Part shown: positions 21,072 through 30,727 of the stretch, piece by piece | Position numbering within the stretch: the stretch's first letter is position 1 | How the letters are laid out: the number at the start of each line of letters is the position of its first letter | Assembly (NCBI RefSeq): GCF_019956415.1 | Contig: NZ_JAHBDK010000020.1 | Location: forward strand, 329,023 to 393,022 | Length of the DNA stretch: 64,000 nt | Direction of reading: 5' to 3' | Source: Pseudomonas sp. GL-B-19 | GTDB taxonomy: Bacteria > Pseudomonadota > Gammaproteobacteria > Pseudomonadales > Pseudomonadaceae | Notes under the pieces: generated by a model | The model's input: only the letters and a program-made list of their open reading frames with translations | Databases searched by the model: none | What the model was told of the DNA's origin: nothing | Program-made: the position numbers and the translations under genes

Positions 21072-21527
21072 ATGCATAAGTTGTCTTCCATCAGCCTGTG
21101 CGTTGCGTTATCGGTGTCATCTGCCCAAGGCTGGGCTGAAACCGTGGTGCCGACCAAAGGCCAGAGTTCGCAACAAACCCAGTTGGACATCAACGAATGC
21201 CATAGCGTGGCAGCCAGTCAGGCGGCTTCGACTGACACTTCTCCTTCCGGGGGAAGAATGCGTGGGGCTGCGGTCGGCGCTGCGGCAGGGGCCGTCGCAG
21301 CCGACGCACGCGGGCGTCAGCATGACGAGTTTTACGAGGGCGCCAACGACGAAGTGAAGCAGGAGTATCGGCAGAATCAAGCTAAAGGGGCGGCGGCGGC
21401 AGGTGTCGTGGTCGGTGGCTCGCGTCAGCGCCAGGAACGCCGGGCTGATGAAAAAACCAGCGCTGCCACTACCTCGACGGCCTACACCAGTTGCCTGCAA
21501 GGGAAGGGGTATCAGGTTACGCCCTGA
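21072..21527 (+). CDS. Secreted glycine-zipper protein
   Basis: A 151-residue exported protein. The ATG at 21072 follows AGGAGG, and a signal peptide (about 1-23, ending SSAQGWAE) precedes a mature part with alternating Ala/Gly stretches (GAAVGAAAGAVAADARG; AAAAGVVVGG) of glycine-zipper type. Two cysteines remain: one in the NECHSVA segment and one near the C-terminus in TSCLQGKGY, an arrangement that could form a disulfide. Such proteins usually associate with the cell envelope; function unknown. Its 3' end overlaps the convergent DUF2955 gene by 16 bases. Confidence 0.72.
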   Translation: MHKLSSISLCVALSVSSAQGWAETVVPTKGQSSQQTQLDINECHSVAASQAASTDTSPSGGRMRGAAVGAAAGAVAADARGRQHDEFYEGANDEVKQEYRQNQAKGAAAAGVVVGGSRQRQERRADEKTSAATTSTAYTSCLQGKGYQVTP

Positions 21528-22540
21528 GTTTGTGCCTGAGGTTGCCGGTCAAGCAGTCGGACCATCACGCAGGCATACAGCGTGACCGCCATAAACAGCC
21601 CCATGCGCACGGCGAAGGCTGTGTAGACGTCTTTGCCCAAAGCGCTGTCCTGCACTGACTGGCCCAGCAGGATGATCAACGTGATAAAGGTGTTGAGCCA
21701 TAACCCCTGGCCAAATCGGCTCGGGCTCAGCGCATACAGCTTGCGCGCCAGTATCAGGCCAAACAGCAGCGTCCACAGGAAGAACATCCACAGGTGCACA
21801 AACAGGCTCAGTGCGCACCAGAACACAATGGCCAACAAGCCGCCGAGCAAGGTGGCGCCGACCAACTCGCGACCGGCATTGCGGGCGCTGGTCGTGTTGC
21901 ATTGCTGACCCAGGCCGACCGCCTTCAGGATAATCGGCAGATAGCTCGCCGGGTCGATCATTGCCAGCAGGAACGTCGGCAAGACAATCAAGGTTGCACG
22001 CAACGCAATCCGACTGGCTTCTTCGCCCACCGGCGGTGGGGCAGCGGGCGGCGCCGGCGCATTGGCAGGCTCGGGGAAAAGCCAATGACTGATCGCAATC
22101 ACCATCACTGCCATTAACAAACCCTTGACCAGCGCCCCAATGACCATTGCCGCCGCGTCGAACTCGGCAACGCCTGCCGACGAGATCATGGTCAGGCCCA
22201 TCACCAGCAAGGTCACGATCAGGTTATTGCCGCCACTGAGCCCCCACCGGAAGACCATGAACAGGCTGACAGTGACCAGCAGCACGCCGGTCAACGGGTA
22301 GTAACGCAGGATCGGGATCAAGAGCAGGCCGATACCAGTGGTCAGCATCGCGACCAGTGCGAGAACGATCGCCGCCTTGAAGGGCAACGGGCGATTGACC
22401 GAGGCCAGGAGTATCAGGCACAGCACGGGAGCGAGAAACGGTATTGGCAAAGCCAGGCCGAAACTGATGGCCAGGCACAGTGCCGTGCCACTGGCCAGCC
22501 GTAAGGCACGTTGCTCCCGAGGGGAACGTTTAGTAGGCAT
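21512..22540 (-). CDS. DUF2955 inner-membrane efflux component
   Basis: A 342-residue membrane protein with two blocks of hydrophobic segments separated by a cytoplasmic proline-rich linker (PANAPAPPAAPPPVGEE around residue 165), as in the FUSC/aromatic-acid exporter group. It is the last gene of a three-gene set: outer-membrane factor, HlyD adaptor, then this protein, whose start overlaps the adaptor gene by 11 bases. By analogy to AaeB/EmrB-like partners it supplies the inner-membrane pump for aromatic acids or drugs. Substrate is not evident from sequence. Confidence 0.82.
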   Translation of the reverse strand: MPTKRSPREQRALRLASGTALCLAISFGLALPIPFLAPVLCLILLASVNRPLPFKAAIVLALVAMLTTGIGLLLIPILRYYPLTGVLLVTVSLFMVFRWGLSGGNNLIVTLLVMGLTMISSAGVAEFDAAAMVIGALVKGLLMAVMVIAISHWLFPEPANAPAPPAAPPPVGEEASRIALRATLIVLPTFLLAMIDPASYLPIILKAVGLGQQCNTTSARNAGRELVGATLLGGLLAIVFWCALSLFVHLWMFFLWTLLFGLILARKLYALSPSRFGQGLWLNTFITLIILLGQSVQDSALGKDVYTAFAVRMGLFMAVTLYACVMVRLLDRQPQAQTQGVT

Positions 22541-23657
22541 AAGACAGCCAGCTCATCAGGCCTAAATAGGCCCGGCCAAGCGGGTTGAGCAGATTGCCTT
22601 CCGAGGGGAAGGCCATGACTTCAGCCTGGCCACCGGCACGAATGCCACCACTGCCAAGCAGCGCGCTCTTAGACTCCTGGGAAAACTCGATGATCACCGG
22701 GAAGCGTTGGGCGGGTCGCAGCCAGTCCCGACTGTTTTGTATGCCGGGCAAGGTGCCGGGTGGGGCCGGCTGTCCGACGCTGATGCCATAACCGACACTG
22801 CGTACGTGGCCGTCGAAGACTTCACCCGGCATCGAATCGAGCACAATGGACACCGGTGTTTCGGGCTTGATATGACCGAGGTTGTTCTCGGTCATGTCAG
22901 CAGTGATCCATATGTCCTGAATGGTGATCAGGGTCATGACCGGGCCGCCAGCCGAGGCGAATTGCCCGACATCGGTGCGCAGGTCGGTGATCAGGCCTGC
23001 CGAACGCGCTCGTGTTTGCGTGTTGGCCAGGTCCAGTTCGGCTTTTGACAGGGCAGTGGCGGCGCTACGCAACTTTGCGTTGACGTCTTCGCCGCCGCCT
23101 TCCGTTTCCTTGGCACGTTCTACTTCGGCGCGGGCAGCTGCGGTTTGACTGACTGCCGCATCGCGGGTGGTGCGTGACATTTCGAGCACGCGCACGGAGA
23201 TGGTCCCCGGGTCTTCACGGTACAACCCTTCGAGGCGCTGATTCTCCTGACGTGCCTTGGTTTCATTGGCCTGGGCGACGCGCAATGCCGCTTGCGCCGA
23301 GGCAATCCCCGCGGTGCTGGCCCCTAATTGCCGGCGTGCTGTCTCAAGGTCGGCGCGGGCGCGATCGACGGCAATCTGATAGGGCGCCGGGTCCACCTCA
23401 AAGAGCACCTCGCCGGCCTTGACGGTCTGATTGTTGTGTACGTTCACCCGGATCACCTTGCCCGCGACTTCCGACGCCACCGGAATGACGAATGCGCCCA
23501 CACGCGCTTGTTGCGTATACGGCGTGAACCGGTCGGCCAACAAGTACCAGACCAGGCTCAGGATGATCAGTATCAACACCCACTTGATGCCTTTTTTCAC
23601 CGGATCGGCCGCTACCGGTTCGGAGGCATCGGGGGAGGGCTGCGAGGCTTCACTCAT
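22530..23657 (-). CDS. HlyD-family periplasmic adaptor of a tripartite efflux pump
   Basis: A 375-residue membrane-fusion protein with one N-terminal transmembrane anchor (about residues 25-45), a lipoyl/beta-barrel core seen in VIPVASEVAGKVIRVNVHNN and AGLITDLRTDVGQFASAGG, and a helical hairpin between (about 90-220). It couples the inner-membrane DUF2955 protein to the outer-membrane factor encoded just upstream (2-bp gap). Gene order and overlaps indicate one transcript. Confidence 0.88.
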   Translation of the reverse strand: MSEASQPSPDASEPVAADPVKKGIKWVLILIILSLVWYLLADRFTPYTQQARVGAFVIPVASEVAGKVIRVNVHNNQTVKAGEVLFEVDPAPYQIAVDRARADLETARRQLGASTAGIASAQAALRVAQANETKARQENQRLEGLYREDPGTISVRVLEMSRTTRDAAVSQTAAARAEVERAKETEGGGEDVNAKLRSAATALSKAELDLANTQTRARSAGLITDLRTDVGQFASAGGPVMTLITIQDIWITADMTENNLGHIKPETPVSIVLDSMPGEVFDGHVRSVGYGISVGQPAPPGTLPGIQNSRDWLRPAQRFPVIIEFSQESKSALLGSGGIRAGGQAEVMAFPSEGNLLNPLGRAYLGLMSWLSYAY

Positions 23658-23659
23658 GG

Positions 23660-25207
23660 CTATTTTCCTTGGTCTGGCAGCGGGTAAGCGGGCAGTGCGG
23701 CGGCGGGATCGTCAAGCATGTTGCCCCAGTCTGTGCGTTCTTCCATCACCTGGCGGGTGGCCGAGTCCACATACGGCTGGGCGGAGTACCAACCACCGCC
23801 CAAGGCCTTGTAGAGGGCGATGACATTACTGACCGCATTGCCGCGTGCGAGCAGGTAATTGTCCTGTTGATCGAGCAACGCGCGTTGAGCGTCCAGCACC
23901 CGCTGGAAGTCGGCGTAACCTTCCCGGAATTGCACGCTGGCCAGCACCAGCGAACGTTCGGCAGCCCCTCCGGCTTCGCGCAGGATGCGTTCGCTCTCCA
24001 GTGACTGGATCAGGCCGTTGGCCGCATCATCGGCTTCGCGAGCGGCCTGGCGAACTTTATCGCGGTAGGCTTCGATTAACTGCTGCAACCGCGCGTCCTG
24101 GACGCGCACGTTGTTGGCGATCTGCCCGTGATCGAATACATTCCAGCGCAGACTGGGACCACCGATCAGGTCCAGGCTGCTGGATGTGCCATTGAGAGAG
24201 TCCGCCGACCAGACAATGCTGCCGAGCAGCGTCAGCGACGGATAGAAATCGGTTTCGGCCACGCCGACCAGCGCACCTTGGGCGGCGACGTTGAGTTCGG
24301 CGGCGCGTACGTCAGGCCGGCGCAGCAGCAGGTTGGACGGTACATCTTGCAGCACGGCGCGATCGACCAGCGGGACCAGGGTGTCGTTATCGATCACCTG
24401 TGGCAGGCTGCCAGGCGGTTGCCCGATCAGCACGGCCAAGGCATTACGCGTGCGTTGCAACTGGTCCAGGAGGGCGGGAATAGTGGCCAACGTGCCCAAG
24501 TATTGGGTTTTGGCCTGTTGCAGATCGAGTTCGGCATCCTGCCCGCTGTTGAACAGTTTTTCGGTGATCTCGAAATTGCGCTTTTGCTGAGCGGCGTTTT
24601 CACGCGCGACACGCAAACGGGCGTCTGTGGTGCGCAACAAATAATAGGTGTCCGCCACCTGGGAACGCACCAATACCAGGACGTCTTCATAGTTGGCCTG
24701 GGAGGAAAAATAAGCTGCATCGGCCGACTCGATGGCGCGACTGAAACGCCCCCAGAAGTCGAGCTCCCAGGCGATATCAAACGCGGCACTGTGTTGCCAC
24801 AAATTGGTGTCCTGCGGATTGTTGCCACCATATTGGTGACGGTCAATGTACAAATTGTCAGTGCTGACTTGCTGAAATTGCGGGTACAGCCCGGCTTGCG
24901 TAATGCCCAGTTGGGCGCGGGACTCCATGACGCGCAAACCGGCAATTTTAAGGCTGGAGTTGTAAGCATCCGCTTGTGCAATCAGTTTGTTGAGAACCGG
25001 GTCGTGGAAGATTTGCCACCACTGCCGCAGATCCGGATTAGGCCCGCGTTGGCTGGATTGCTCGAGGGCAGGGGTGTCCCATGTCTTGATCCACTCCTCA
25101 GCCGGCGGCTGGAAGTTCGGTCCCAGCTGAATACAACCGCTCAGGGCCAGCGATCCCAGCAGAAAGAGACGGCCTGGCTGCAACTTAAGGTATAGACCTG
25201 AAGGCAT
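23660..25207 (-). CDS. NodT-family outer-membrane efflux lipoprotein
   Basis: A 515-residue TolC-like outer-membrane factor. The N-terminus is a lipoprotein signal with lipobox LALSGC, followed by IQLGPNFQPP, a typical opening of the OprM/NodT group. Two homologous OEP halves follow. The frame extends to a TTG at 25225, but the ATG at 25207 puts the signal peptide at normal length. It forms the exit duct for the adaptor and inner-membrane genes downstream. Confidence 0.87.
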   Translation of the reverse strand: MPSGLYLKLQPGRLFLLGSLALSGCIQLGPNFQPPAEEWIKTWDTPALEQSSQRGPNPDLRQWWQIFHDPVLNKLIAQADAYNSSLKIAGLRVMESRAQLGITQAGLYPQFQQVSTDNLYIDRHQYGGNNPQDTNLWQHSAAFDIAWELDFWGRFSRAIESADAAYFSSQANYEDVLVLVRSQVADTYYLLRTTDARLRVARENAAQQKRNFEITEKLFNSGQDAELDLQQAKTQYLGTLATIPALLDQLQRTRNALAVLIGQPPGSLPQVIDNDTLVPLVDRAVLQDVPSNLLLRRPDVRAAELNVAAQGALVGVAETDFYPSLTLLGSIVWSADSLNGTSSSLDLIGGPSLRWNVFDHGQIANNVRVQDARLQQLIEAYRDKVRQAAREADDAANGLIQSLESERILREAGGAAERSLVLASVQFREGYADFQRVLDAQRALLDQQDNYLLARGNAVSNVIALYKALGGGWYSAQPYVDSATRQVMEERTDWGNMLDDPAAALPAYPLPDQGK

Positions 25208-25285
25208 TGCGCTGTGTCCAGCCAAGAAAGATTACTGGAGCATAGACGTCCGAGAGTATTGTCGAGCGGTCGACGTTTTATTTTA

Positions 25286-25918
25286 TTACCGCGAAATAAT
25301 TCCATGATCGATCGCGTATTTGACCAGTGCCGCGGGTTTGTCGATATTGAGTTTGCGGCGGATGCTCAGACGATGGGTCTCGACCGTCCGCACGCTGATG
25401 TCCAGTTCTCGGGCCATTTCCTTGTTGTTCAGGCCCTGCGCCATTTTGTACAACACTTGGCTCTCGCGCGGTGTCAGCTCGTTGTCCGTACTTTTATCGG
25501 CGATCAACCGCTGGGCGATTTCGGCGCTGTAGAACGTGCCGCCGCTGGCAATGGCTTCGATGGCCGCAATGATTTCCCGCGACGGAGAATTTTTCAGCAC
25601 GTAGCCGCTGGCGCCCGCACGAACAGACTCGCTCACGTATTCGTAGTTGTCGTACATACTCAACACCAGCACCTTCAGCGACGGGTACTGGCTGCGTAAC
25701 ACGCGCGTCAGTTCCAGGCCGTTCATGTCGCGCAAGCTGATGTCGACCAGCAACAAATCCGGCTGGCAGCGCCCGACCATCTCGATCGCCTGCGCACCAC
25801 TTTCGGCTTCGCCCACCACTTCCAGGGGTGCCATGACCGCCAACAGCGCTTTGATCCCGTCACGGACCAGGGAGTGATCGTCGACCAGGGCGACGCGGAT
25901 CGGGTAGGGCAGGTTCAT
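25286..25918 (-). CDS. LuxR/NarL-type response regulator
   Basis: A 210-residue two-component regulator: receiver domain (1-120) with VDDHSLVRDG, phosphoacceptor Asp in LLLVDISLRDMNG and Lys in GYVLKNS, then a LuxR-type helix-turn-helix (about 145-205, LTPRESQVLYKMAQGLNNKEMARELDI is its opening region). The sensor kinase gene lies immediately upstream on the same strand with a 33-bp gap. A triple TACGTAG motif stands between that kinase gene and divergent cstA, and could be its target. Confidence 0.9.
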   Translation of the reverse strand: MNLPYPIRVALVDDHSLVRDGIKALLAVMAPLEVVGEAESGAQAIEMVGRCQPDLLLVDISLRDMNGLELTRVLRSQYPSLKVLVLSMYDNYEYVSESVRAGASGYVLKNSPSREIIAAIEAIASGGTFYSAEIAQRLIADKSTDNELTPRESQVLYKMAQGLNNKEMARELDISVRTVETHRLSIRRKLNIDKPAALVKYAIDHGIISR

Positions 25919-25951
25919 CGCGGGTGTTCACTCTTGTTGTAAAGGGGTAAG

Positions 25952-27319
25952 TCAGCGTTTCGCTGCGGGCGCTTTCATTGGCAGTTGCACGTCCAGTTCA
26001 CTTCTGCCAGGCATCGATATCAGCTCGAAACGTCCGCCAAAATGCTCGACACGTTCACGGATGTTACGCAGGCCAATGCCCGCATGGCGACGTTCGACCT
26101 GGGCGACGTTGAAACCGATACCGTCATCCACCACGCTCAGTCGTACTGATTCTTCAGCGCCGTGCAGGGTAATGGAAACGTTTTTGGCTTGAGCGTGGCG
26201 TTCGATATTGGTCAGGCCTTCTTGCACAATCCGGAACAGCGCGACCGCCGCGCCATCGACCAGGTGACAGTCGAATTCATTGTCGTCATACGTCACTTTG
26301 AGACCGCTGCGTTGCTCGAATTCGGCAGCGAGTTGGCCGATCGCCGCTGGCAGGCCCAAGGTGTCGAGCAACGAAGAACGCAGGTCGTGCGAGAGGCTGC
26401 GGACCTCGCCAATGGCTTCGCCCAGGCGTTCGGTGGCGTCCTTCAACGTGCTCAACCCTTTGTCATGTCCTTGTTCATTTTCCAGCAGATGGCTGGCCAG
26501 TTCGAAGCGAAACTTGATCGACACCAGCAACTGGCTAATGCCGTCGTGCAACTCGCGGGACACCCGTGAACGCTCTTCTTCTTGCAAGCTGACGATACGC
26601 TGCGTCAGGCGCTGCAGCTTTTTATCCGCCAGGCGATGCTCACTGACGTTCAGCGTCATGCCGCTGGCAAACACAAACAGCACGGCCACAAGCGCCACGA
26701 CAGCAATCGCCAGCATGGTTTTGCGGATGCCCTGAGCCACTTCGTCACGCGCCTGTTGGGTGGCGCGTTCAACGTCCTCAAGGTATATGCCGGTGCCGAG
26801 CATCCAGCCCCAATGGTCCAGCATCACCACGTAGGCGAGCTTGTCGGTTACCTGGCCGGAGGAGGGTTTGTTCCAGGCATAGCGTTGAAAGCCTTCGCCT
26901 GATTGCGCACTTTTGAGCAGTGCCTGAATCACCGGCAAGCCATGTGGGTCTTTCATGTCCCACAGGTACTTGCCCACCAGTTCGGTCTGGCGCGCGTGCA
27001 TCAGGCTGCGGCCTTCGCGGTCATAGACGAAGAAGTAGCCATTGATGCCGAAGCTGAGCTTGCGCAATTCTTCCAGGACTTGTTGCTGGGCGTGCGCGTC
27101 ACCGTGGCCGTCGTCGTACAGCGGCGCGATCAGGCTTTGCGCCATTTCGACGTAGTTCTTGAGTTCAGCACGCTTGCTGGCCAGGATACTGTCTTCGATC
27201 AGCTGCGCCTGTTGATCGCCCAGTTGTCGGTTGAGCGAAATCACCAGCGCGCAGATCACCGCGATGGCCAACACCAGCGGCAGAATCCCGAGCGCGACGA
27301 TTTTGTGTTTGAGCTGCAT
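25952..27319 (-). CDS. Cache-domain sensor histidine kinase (HisKA_3 type)
   Basis: A 455-residue membrane kinase: transmembrane helix (10-30), periplasmic single Cache domain (about 35-200, including NGYFFVYDREGRSLMHA), second transmembrane helix (about 203-222), HisKA_3 dimerisation domain with the phosphohistidine in SRELHDGISQLL, and an ATPase domain with N box (QEGLTNIERHA), G1 (VVDDGIGF) and G2 (GIGLRNIRERV). It senses a small extracellular metabolite, probably an organic acid given the Cache type and the adjoining pyruvate/peptide permease gene cstA (inference). It is divergent from cstA and paired with the LuxR-type regulator. Confidence 0.9.
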   Translation of the reverse strand: MQLKHKIVALGILPLVLAIAVICALVISLNRQLGDQQAQLIEDSILASKRAELKNYVEMAQSLIAPLYDDGHGDAHAQQQVLEELRKLSFGINGYFFVYDREGRSLMHARQTELVGKYLWDMKDPHGLPVIQALLKSAQSGEGFQRYAWNKPSSGQVTDKLAYVVMLDHWGWMLGTGIYLEDVERATQQARDEVAQGIRKTMLAIAVVALVAVLFVFASGMTLNVSEHRLADKKLQRLTQRIVSLQEEERSRVSRELHDGISQLLVSIKFRFELASHLLENEQGHDKGLSTLKDATERLGEAIGEVRSLSHDLRSSLLDTLGLPAAIGQLAAEFEQRSGLKVTYDDNEFDCHLVDGAAVALFRIVQEGLTNIERHAQAKNVSITLHGAEESVRLSVVDDGIGFNVAQVERRHAGIGLRNIRERVEHFGGRFELISMPGRSELDVQLPMKAPAAKR

Positions 27320-27369
27320 CCTGGCTCCTGACCGAGGGAAAGCAAAGGCCCGGCATCATAGGCCAAAAC

Positions 27370-27470
27370 CTGTGGGAGCGAGCCTGCTCGCGAATGCCAT
27401 CTGTCATTCAACATCCATGTCGTCTGATTCACCGCCTTCGCCGGCAAGCCGGTCTCGCTCCCACAGGGGA
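27370..27470. repeat. REP doublet upstream of the sensor kinase
   Basis: CTGTGGGAGCGAGCCTGCTC at 27370 and the inverse (CCGGTCTCGCTCCCACAG at about 27450-27467) form an inverted REP pair in the divergent intergenic region. Confidence 0.8.
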
Positions 27471-27480
27471 TCAACTCCGC

Positions 27481-27513
27481 CTACGTAGAACTACGTAGAC
27501 CGCGCGTACGTAG
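27481..27513. promoter_or_regulatory. Triple TACGTAG motif upstream of cstA
   Basis: CTACGTAG occurs at 27481 and 27491, and GTACGTAG at 27506. The spacing (10 and 15 bp) places the copies at about one and one-and-a-half helical turns. They lie about 115-145 bp before cstA, within its divergent region with the two-component kinase gene. Confidence 0.45.
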
Positions 27514-27626
27514 TAACGCGGATTTATTTGTAGACGGCTTGCGGGGATATTGGGCCAGCTCCGCACCGCGGACACAATTATAAAAATTACCGCCGCAGTC
27601 CACTGGCTGTCGGCAGGAGACACGCT

Positions 27627-29687
27627 ATGCCCCGTCTGGCTAAACACCTCGCCTGGTTTGCCGTGGCTGTTCTGGGAGCGTTTGCGCTAAGTGTCGTGGC
27701 CCTGCGCCGCGGCGAAGCGATAAACGCCCTCTGGATCGTAGTCGCAGCCGTCGCCATCTACCTCGTTGCCTACCGCTATTACAGCCTGTTCATCGCCACC
27801 AAGGTGATGCAACTGGACCCCAATCGTGCCACGCCCGCGGTCATCAATAACGATGGCCTGGACTACGTGCCGACCAATAAACACGTACTGTTCGGTCACC
27901 ACTTCGCGGCCATTGCCGGCGCAGGGCCTCTGGTCGGGCCGGTGTTGGCAGCGCAAATGGGCTACCTGCCCGGTACGCTGTGGCTGATCGCCGGCGTCGT
28001 GCTGGCGGGGGCCGTTCAGGACTTCATGGTCCTGTTCATGTCGACTCGCCGTAACGGTCGTTCCCTGGGCGACATGGTCCGTGAAGAAATGGGCCGCATC
28101 CCCGGCACCATCGCGCTGTTTGGCTGCTTCCTGATCATGATCATCATCCTCGCGGTGCTGGCGCTGATCGTGGTCAAGGCCTTGGCCGAGAGCCCATGGG
28201 GCATTTTCACGGTGATGGCGACCATCCCGATTGCGATGTTCATGGGCATCTACATGCGTTACATCCGCCCGGGCCGCATCGGTGAAATCTCTGTGGTCGG
28301 CGTGCTGTTGCTGCTGGGTTCGATCTGGCTCGGTGGGCAGATTGCTGCTGACCCGGTCTGGGCCAAGGCCTTCACCTTCACCGGGATTCAGATCACCTGG
28401 ATGTTGATTGGCTACGGTTTTGTCGCAGCGGTACTTCCGGTATGGCTGATTCTAGCCCCGCGTGACTACCTGTCGACGTTCCTGAAAATCGGTACCATCG
28501 TCGCCTTGGCCATCGGCATTCTGGTGACCATGCCCGATCTGAAAATGCCGGCGCTGACCCAGTTCATCGACGGTACGGGTCCGGTGTGGAAAGGTGGCTT
28601 GTTCCCGTTCCTGTTCATCACCATCGCCTGTGGCGCGGTCTCGGGTTTCCATGCGCTGATTGCTTCCGGCACCACGCCGAAGCTGTTGGCCAGTGAAGGT
28701 CATGCCCGTTACATCGGTTACGGTGGCATGTTGATGGAATCGTTCGTCGCCATCATGGCCATGGTTGCCGCCTCGGTGATCGAGCCAGGCGTGTACTTTG
28801 CGATGAACAGCCCGGCGGCGCTTGTCGGCGCTGATGCTGTTTCGGTCGCTCAAACCGTCAGCAGCTGGGGCTTTGCCATTACCCCGGAAGCCCTGCAAGC
28901 GGTGGCCAAAGACATCGGCGAAACCACTATCCTGGCCCGTGCCGGCGGCGCGCCGACCCTGGCAGTCGGTATCGCGCAGATCCTGCACCACGTCTTGCCG
29001 GGTGAAAACACCATGGCGTTCTGGTACCACTTCGCGATCCTGTTTGAAGCGCTGTTCATCCTGACAGCCGTTGATGCCGGCACCCGTGCCGGTCGTTTCA
29101 TGCTCCAGGATTTGCTCGGCTCCTTCGTGCCGGCACTGAAGCGCACCGATTCCTGGACCGCGAACCTGATCGCCACCGCCGGTTGCGTGGCGATGTGGGG
29201 TTACTTGCTCTATCAAGGCGTAATCGACCCATTGGGCGGCATCAACACCTTGTGGCCACTGTTCGGCATCTCCAACCAGATGTTGGCCGGTATCGCGCTG
29301 ATGTTGGCGACCGTTGTGCTGATCAAGATGAAGCGCCAGCGTTATGTGTGGGTCACCATGCTGCCGGCAGTCTGGCTGCTGATCTGCACCGTGACCGCGG
29401 GCTTCATCAAACTGTTCGACGCCAACCCGGCCATTGGTTTCCTGGCCCTGGCCAAGAAGTACAGCGATGCACTGGCCAACGGTCAGGTGCTGGCGCCAGC
29501 GAAGAGCATTGATCAGATGCAGCATGTGATCTACAACGCCTACACCAACGCAACGCTGACGGCGCTGTTTCTGTTCGTGGTCTTCAGCATTCTGTTCTTT
29601 GCCCTCAAGGTCGGTATCGCCGCCTGGGGTACCAAAGAACGCACGGATAAAGAAGCGCCATTCCAGGCCATTCCGCATGTTCAATGA
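27627..29687 (+). CDS. cstA: Carbon starvation protein A (pyruvate/peptide permease)
   Basis: A 686-residue polytopic inner-membrane protein of the CstA family, which takes up pyruvate or small peptides during carbon limitation. Hydrophobic helices run throughout; conserved stretches are [20 protein letters not shown] near residue 90 and [14 protein letters not shown] near 345. The ATG at 27627 follows AGGAGACACGCT. The small yjiX-type gene overlaps its last 11 bases. The neighbouring Cache kinase/LuxR-type regulator and the TACGTAG repeats suggest substrate-induced control (inference). Confidence 0.93.
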   Translation: MPRLAKHLAWFAVAVLGAFALSVVALRRGEAINALWIVVAAVAIYLVAYRYYSLFIATKVMQLDPNRATPAVINNDGLDYVPTNKHVLFGHHFAAIAGAGPLVGPVLAAQMGYLPGTLWLIAGVVLAGAVQDFMVLFMSTRRNGRSLGDMVREEMGRIPGTIALFGCFLIMIIILAVLALIVVKALAESPWGIFTVMATIPIAMFMGIYMRYIRPGRIGEISVVGVLLLLGSIWLGGQIAADPVWAKAFTFTGIQITWMLIGYGFVAAVLPVWLILAPRDYLSTFLKIGTIVALAIGILVTMPDLKMPALTQFIDGTGPVWKGGLFPFLFITIACGAVSGFHALIASGTTPKLLASEGHARYIGYGGMLMESFVAIMAMVAASVIEPGVYFAMNSPAALVGADAVSVAQTVSSWGFAITPEALQAVAKDIGETTILARAGGAPTLAVGIAQILHHVLPGENTMAFWYHFAILFEALFILTAVDAGTRAGRFMLQDLLGSFVPALKRTDSWTANLIATAGCVAMWGYLLYQGVIDPLGGINTLWPLFGISNQMLAGIALMLATVVLIKMKRQRYVWVTMLPAVWLLICTVTAGFIKLFDANPAIGFLALAKKYSDALANGQVLAPAKSIDQMQHVIYNAYTNATLTALFLFVVFSILFFALKVGIAAWGTKERTDKEAPFQAIPHVQ

Positions 29688-29877
29688 CCTGAGTCGCCTC
29701 GGTAAATACCTCGGTCAGGCCGCGCGCCTGATGGTCGGCATGCCGGATTACGACACCTACGTCGAGCACATGCAGAATAAGCACCCGGACAAACCGGTGA
29801 TGAGCTACGAAGTGTTCTTCAGGGAACGCCAGGAAGCCCGTTACGGGGGAGGGAACGGACAGACGCGCTGCTGTTGA
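29677..29877 (+). CDS. YbdD/YjiX-family small protein
   Basis: A 66-residue cytoplasmic protein ([20 protein letters not shown] at the start; motif [12 protein letters not shown]-terminal ARYGGG). This family always accompanies CstA-type permeases, and here the start lies within the last codons of cstA, implying translational coupling. The last 21 codons recur 850 bp downstream as a gene fragment. A strong terminator follows. Confidence 0.9.
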   Translation: MFNDLSRLGKYLGQAARLMVGMPDYDTYVEHMQNKHPDKPVMSYEVFFRERQEARYGGGNGQTRCC

Positions 29878-29893
29878 TTGCCTTTGAGTAAAT

Positions 29894-29929
29894 AAAAAAC
29901 CCGGCCTGTGTGAGGCCGGGTTTTTTATT
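29894..29929 (+). terminator. Rho-independent terminator after cstA-yjiX
   Basis: Stem AACCCGGCC / GGCCGGGTT around TGTGTGA, followed by six T. Confidence 0.9.
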
Positions 29930-30197
29930 GTTCACGTGATCCATCGGATGAACTTTTACGCCCACCGAATGAAACGTGATAAGCCATGCCAGCAGTCGGC
30001 GGGTCGACCATCACCATCCCTGTGCAGGCAGGAGCTGAAAAACCACCGTTCGTCGAAACTGTAATTTCTGACAGTAGCCAGCCATCTGCGTGTGAAGCCT
30101 TAATTGCTCCGGAGTCAAATAAACCGACTTCACAAAAAATGCTGCTTCAAAAGGGTGTTTATCAAACAGTTTTATATACCAACAGAAGGATTTAGGC
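29930..30197. other. Lower-GC segment inside the yjiX-tail duplication
   Basis: It contains an open frame of 69 codons (29986-30195) ending 2 bases before the next gene. It has no good ribosome-binding site and no recognisable motif; its opening GGSTITIPVQAG resembles a beta-strand of the repeat family seen in the next gene. It may be the damaged first half of a longer repeat protein. Confidence 0.35.
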
Positions 30198-30548
30198 ATG
30201 AACAGGCAAGCGGTTGAACTAATTAGGCCCCGTGTGATGGAGGCAGTTAGTGGAACTCTCTATGTCTCGAAACTAGGTACAGACGCTCACGGAATGGTTC
30301 CTTACTACGAGAACGGGGCGGTAGGTCGGCAAGTCGAGTTTATTGTTAAGCCCTCCTACGGCAAATCTTGGGAATATCTGACCACATTAACAATTGATGA
30401 TCTGAATAGAGCCCTCTCTGTCCATATTCCGAAAAGCGTTTTTGAGGGCGATCTGGGCCTAAACGCTACTGCCACTGTGTCTTACATAATCAAAGATTTC
30501 GGCAACGAAATGGAATCCGAAAAACTTGTGTTCGACGTCAAAGAGTAA
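30198..30548 (+). CDS. Orphan Ig-like repeat protein, 116 residues
   Basis: Predicted beta-rich protein with pattern PRVMEAVSGTL, VPYYENGAVGRQVEFIVKPS, LSVHIPKSVFEGD, NATATVSYIIKDFGNE. This alternation recalls the Ig-like units that occur in tandem in large secreted Pseudomonas proteins; here there is one unit without signal peptide. AGGAT lies before the ATG. The segment is lower in GC than cstA and is enclosed by the 75-bp duplication, so it was probably acquired. It may be a fragment of a larger protein rather than a functional gene. Confidence 0.5.
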   Translation: MNRQAVELIRPRVMEAVSGTLYVSKLGTDAHGMVPYYENGAVGRQVEFIVKPSYGKSWEYLTTLTIDDLNRALSVHIPKSVFEGDLGLNATATVSYIIKDFGNEMESEKLVFDVKE

Positions 30549-30658
30549 TGAGTTGAGCATCAGCGCTGCGTCTGCGCCTCTTCTCGGGAATCGCGCAGCC
30601 GTTCGCGCTGTTGGTCAGGTGCCGACCCATGGCTGCACGGGCTAGGTCCGCATCCTGA

Positions 30659-30727
30659 GAAGTGTTCTTCAGGGAACTCCAGGAAGCCCGTTACGGGGGA
30701 GGAAACGGACAGACGCGTTGCTGTTGA
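30659..30727 (+). pseudogene. Duplicated 3' fragment of the yjiX-type gene
   Basis: Encodes the last residues [20 protein letters not shown] and the stop in the same frame as the intact gene at 29677-29877, but has no start or upstream part. Confidence 0.85.

Noticed and set aside
24128..25195. Long plus-strand open frame opposite the NodT-type gene
   Set aside because: Antisense by-product of high GC without ribosome-binding site or motif.
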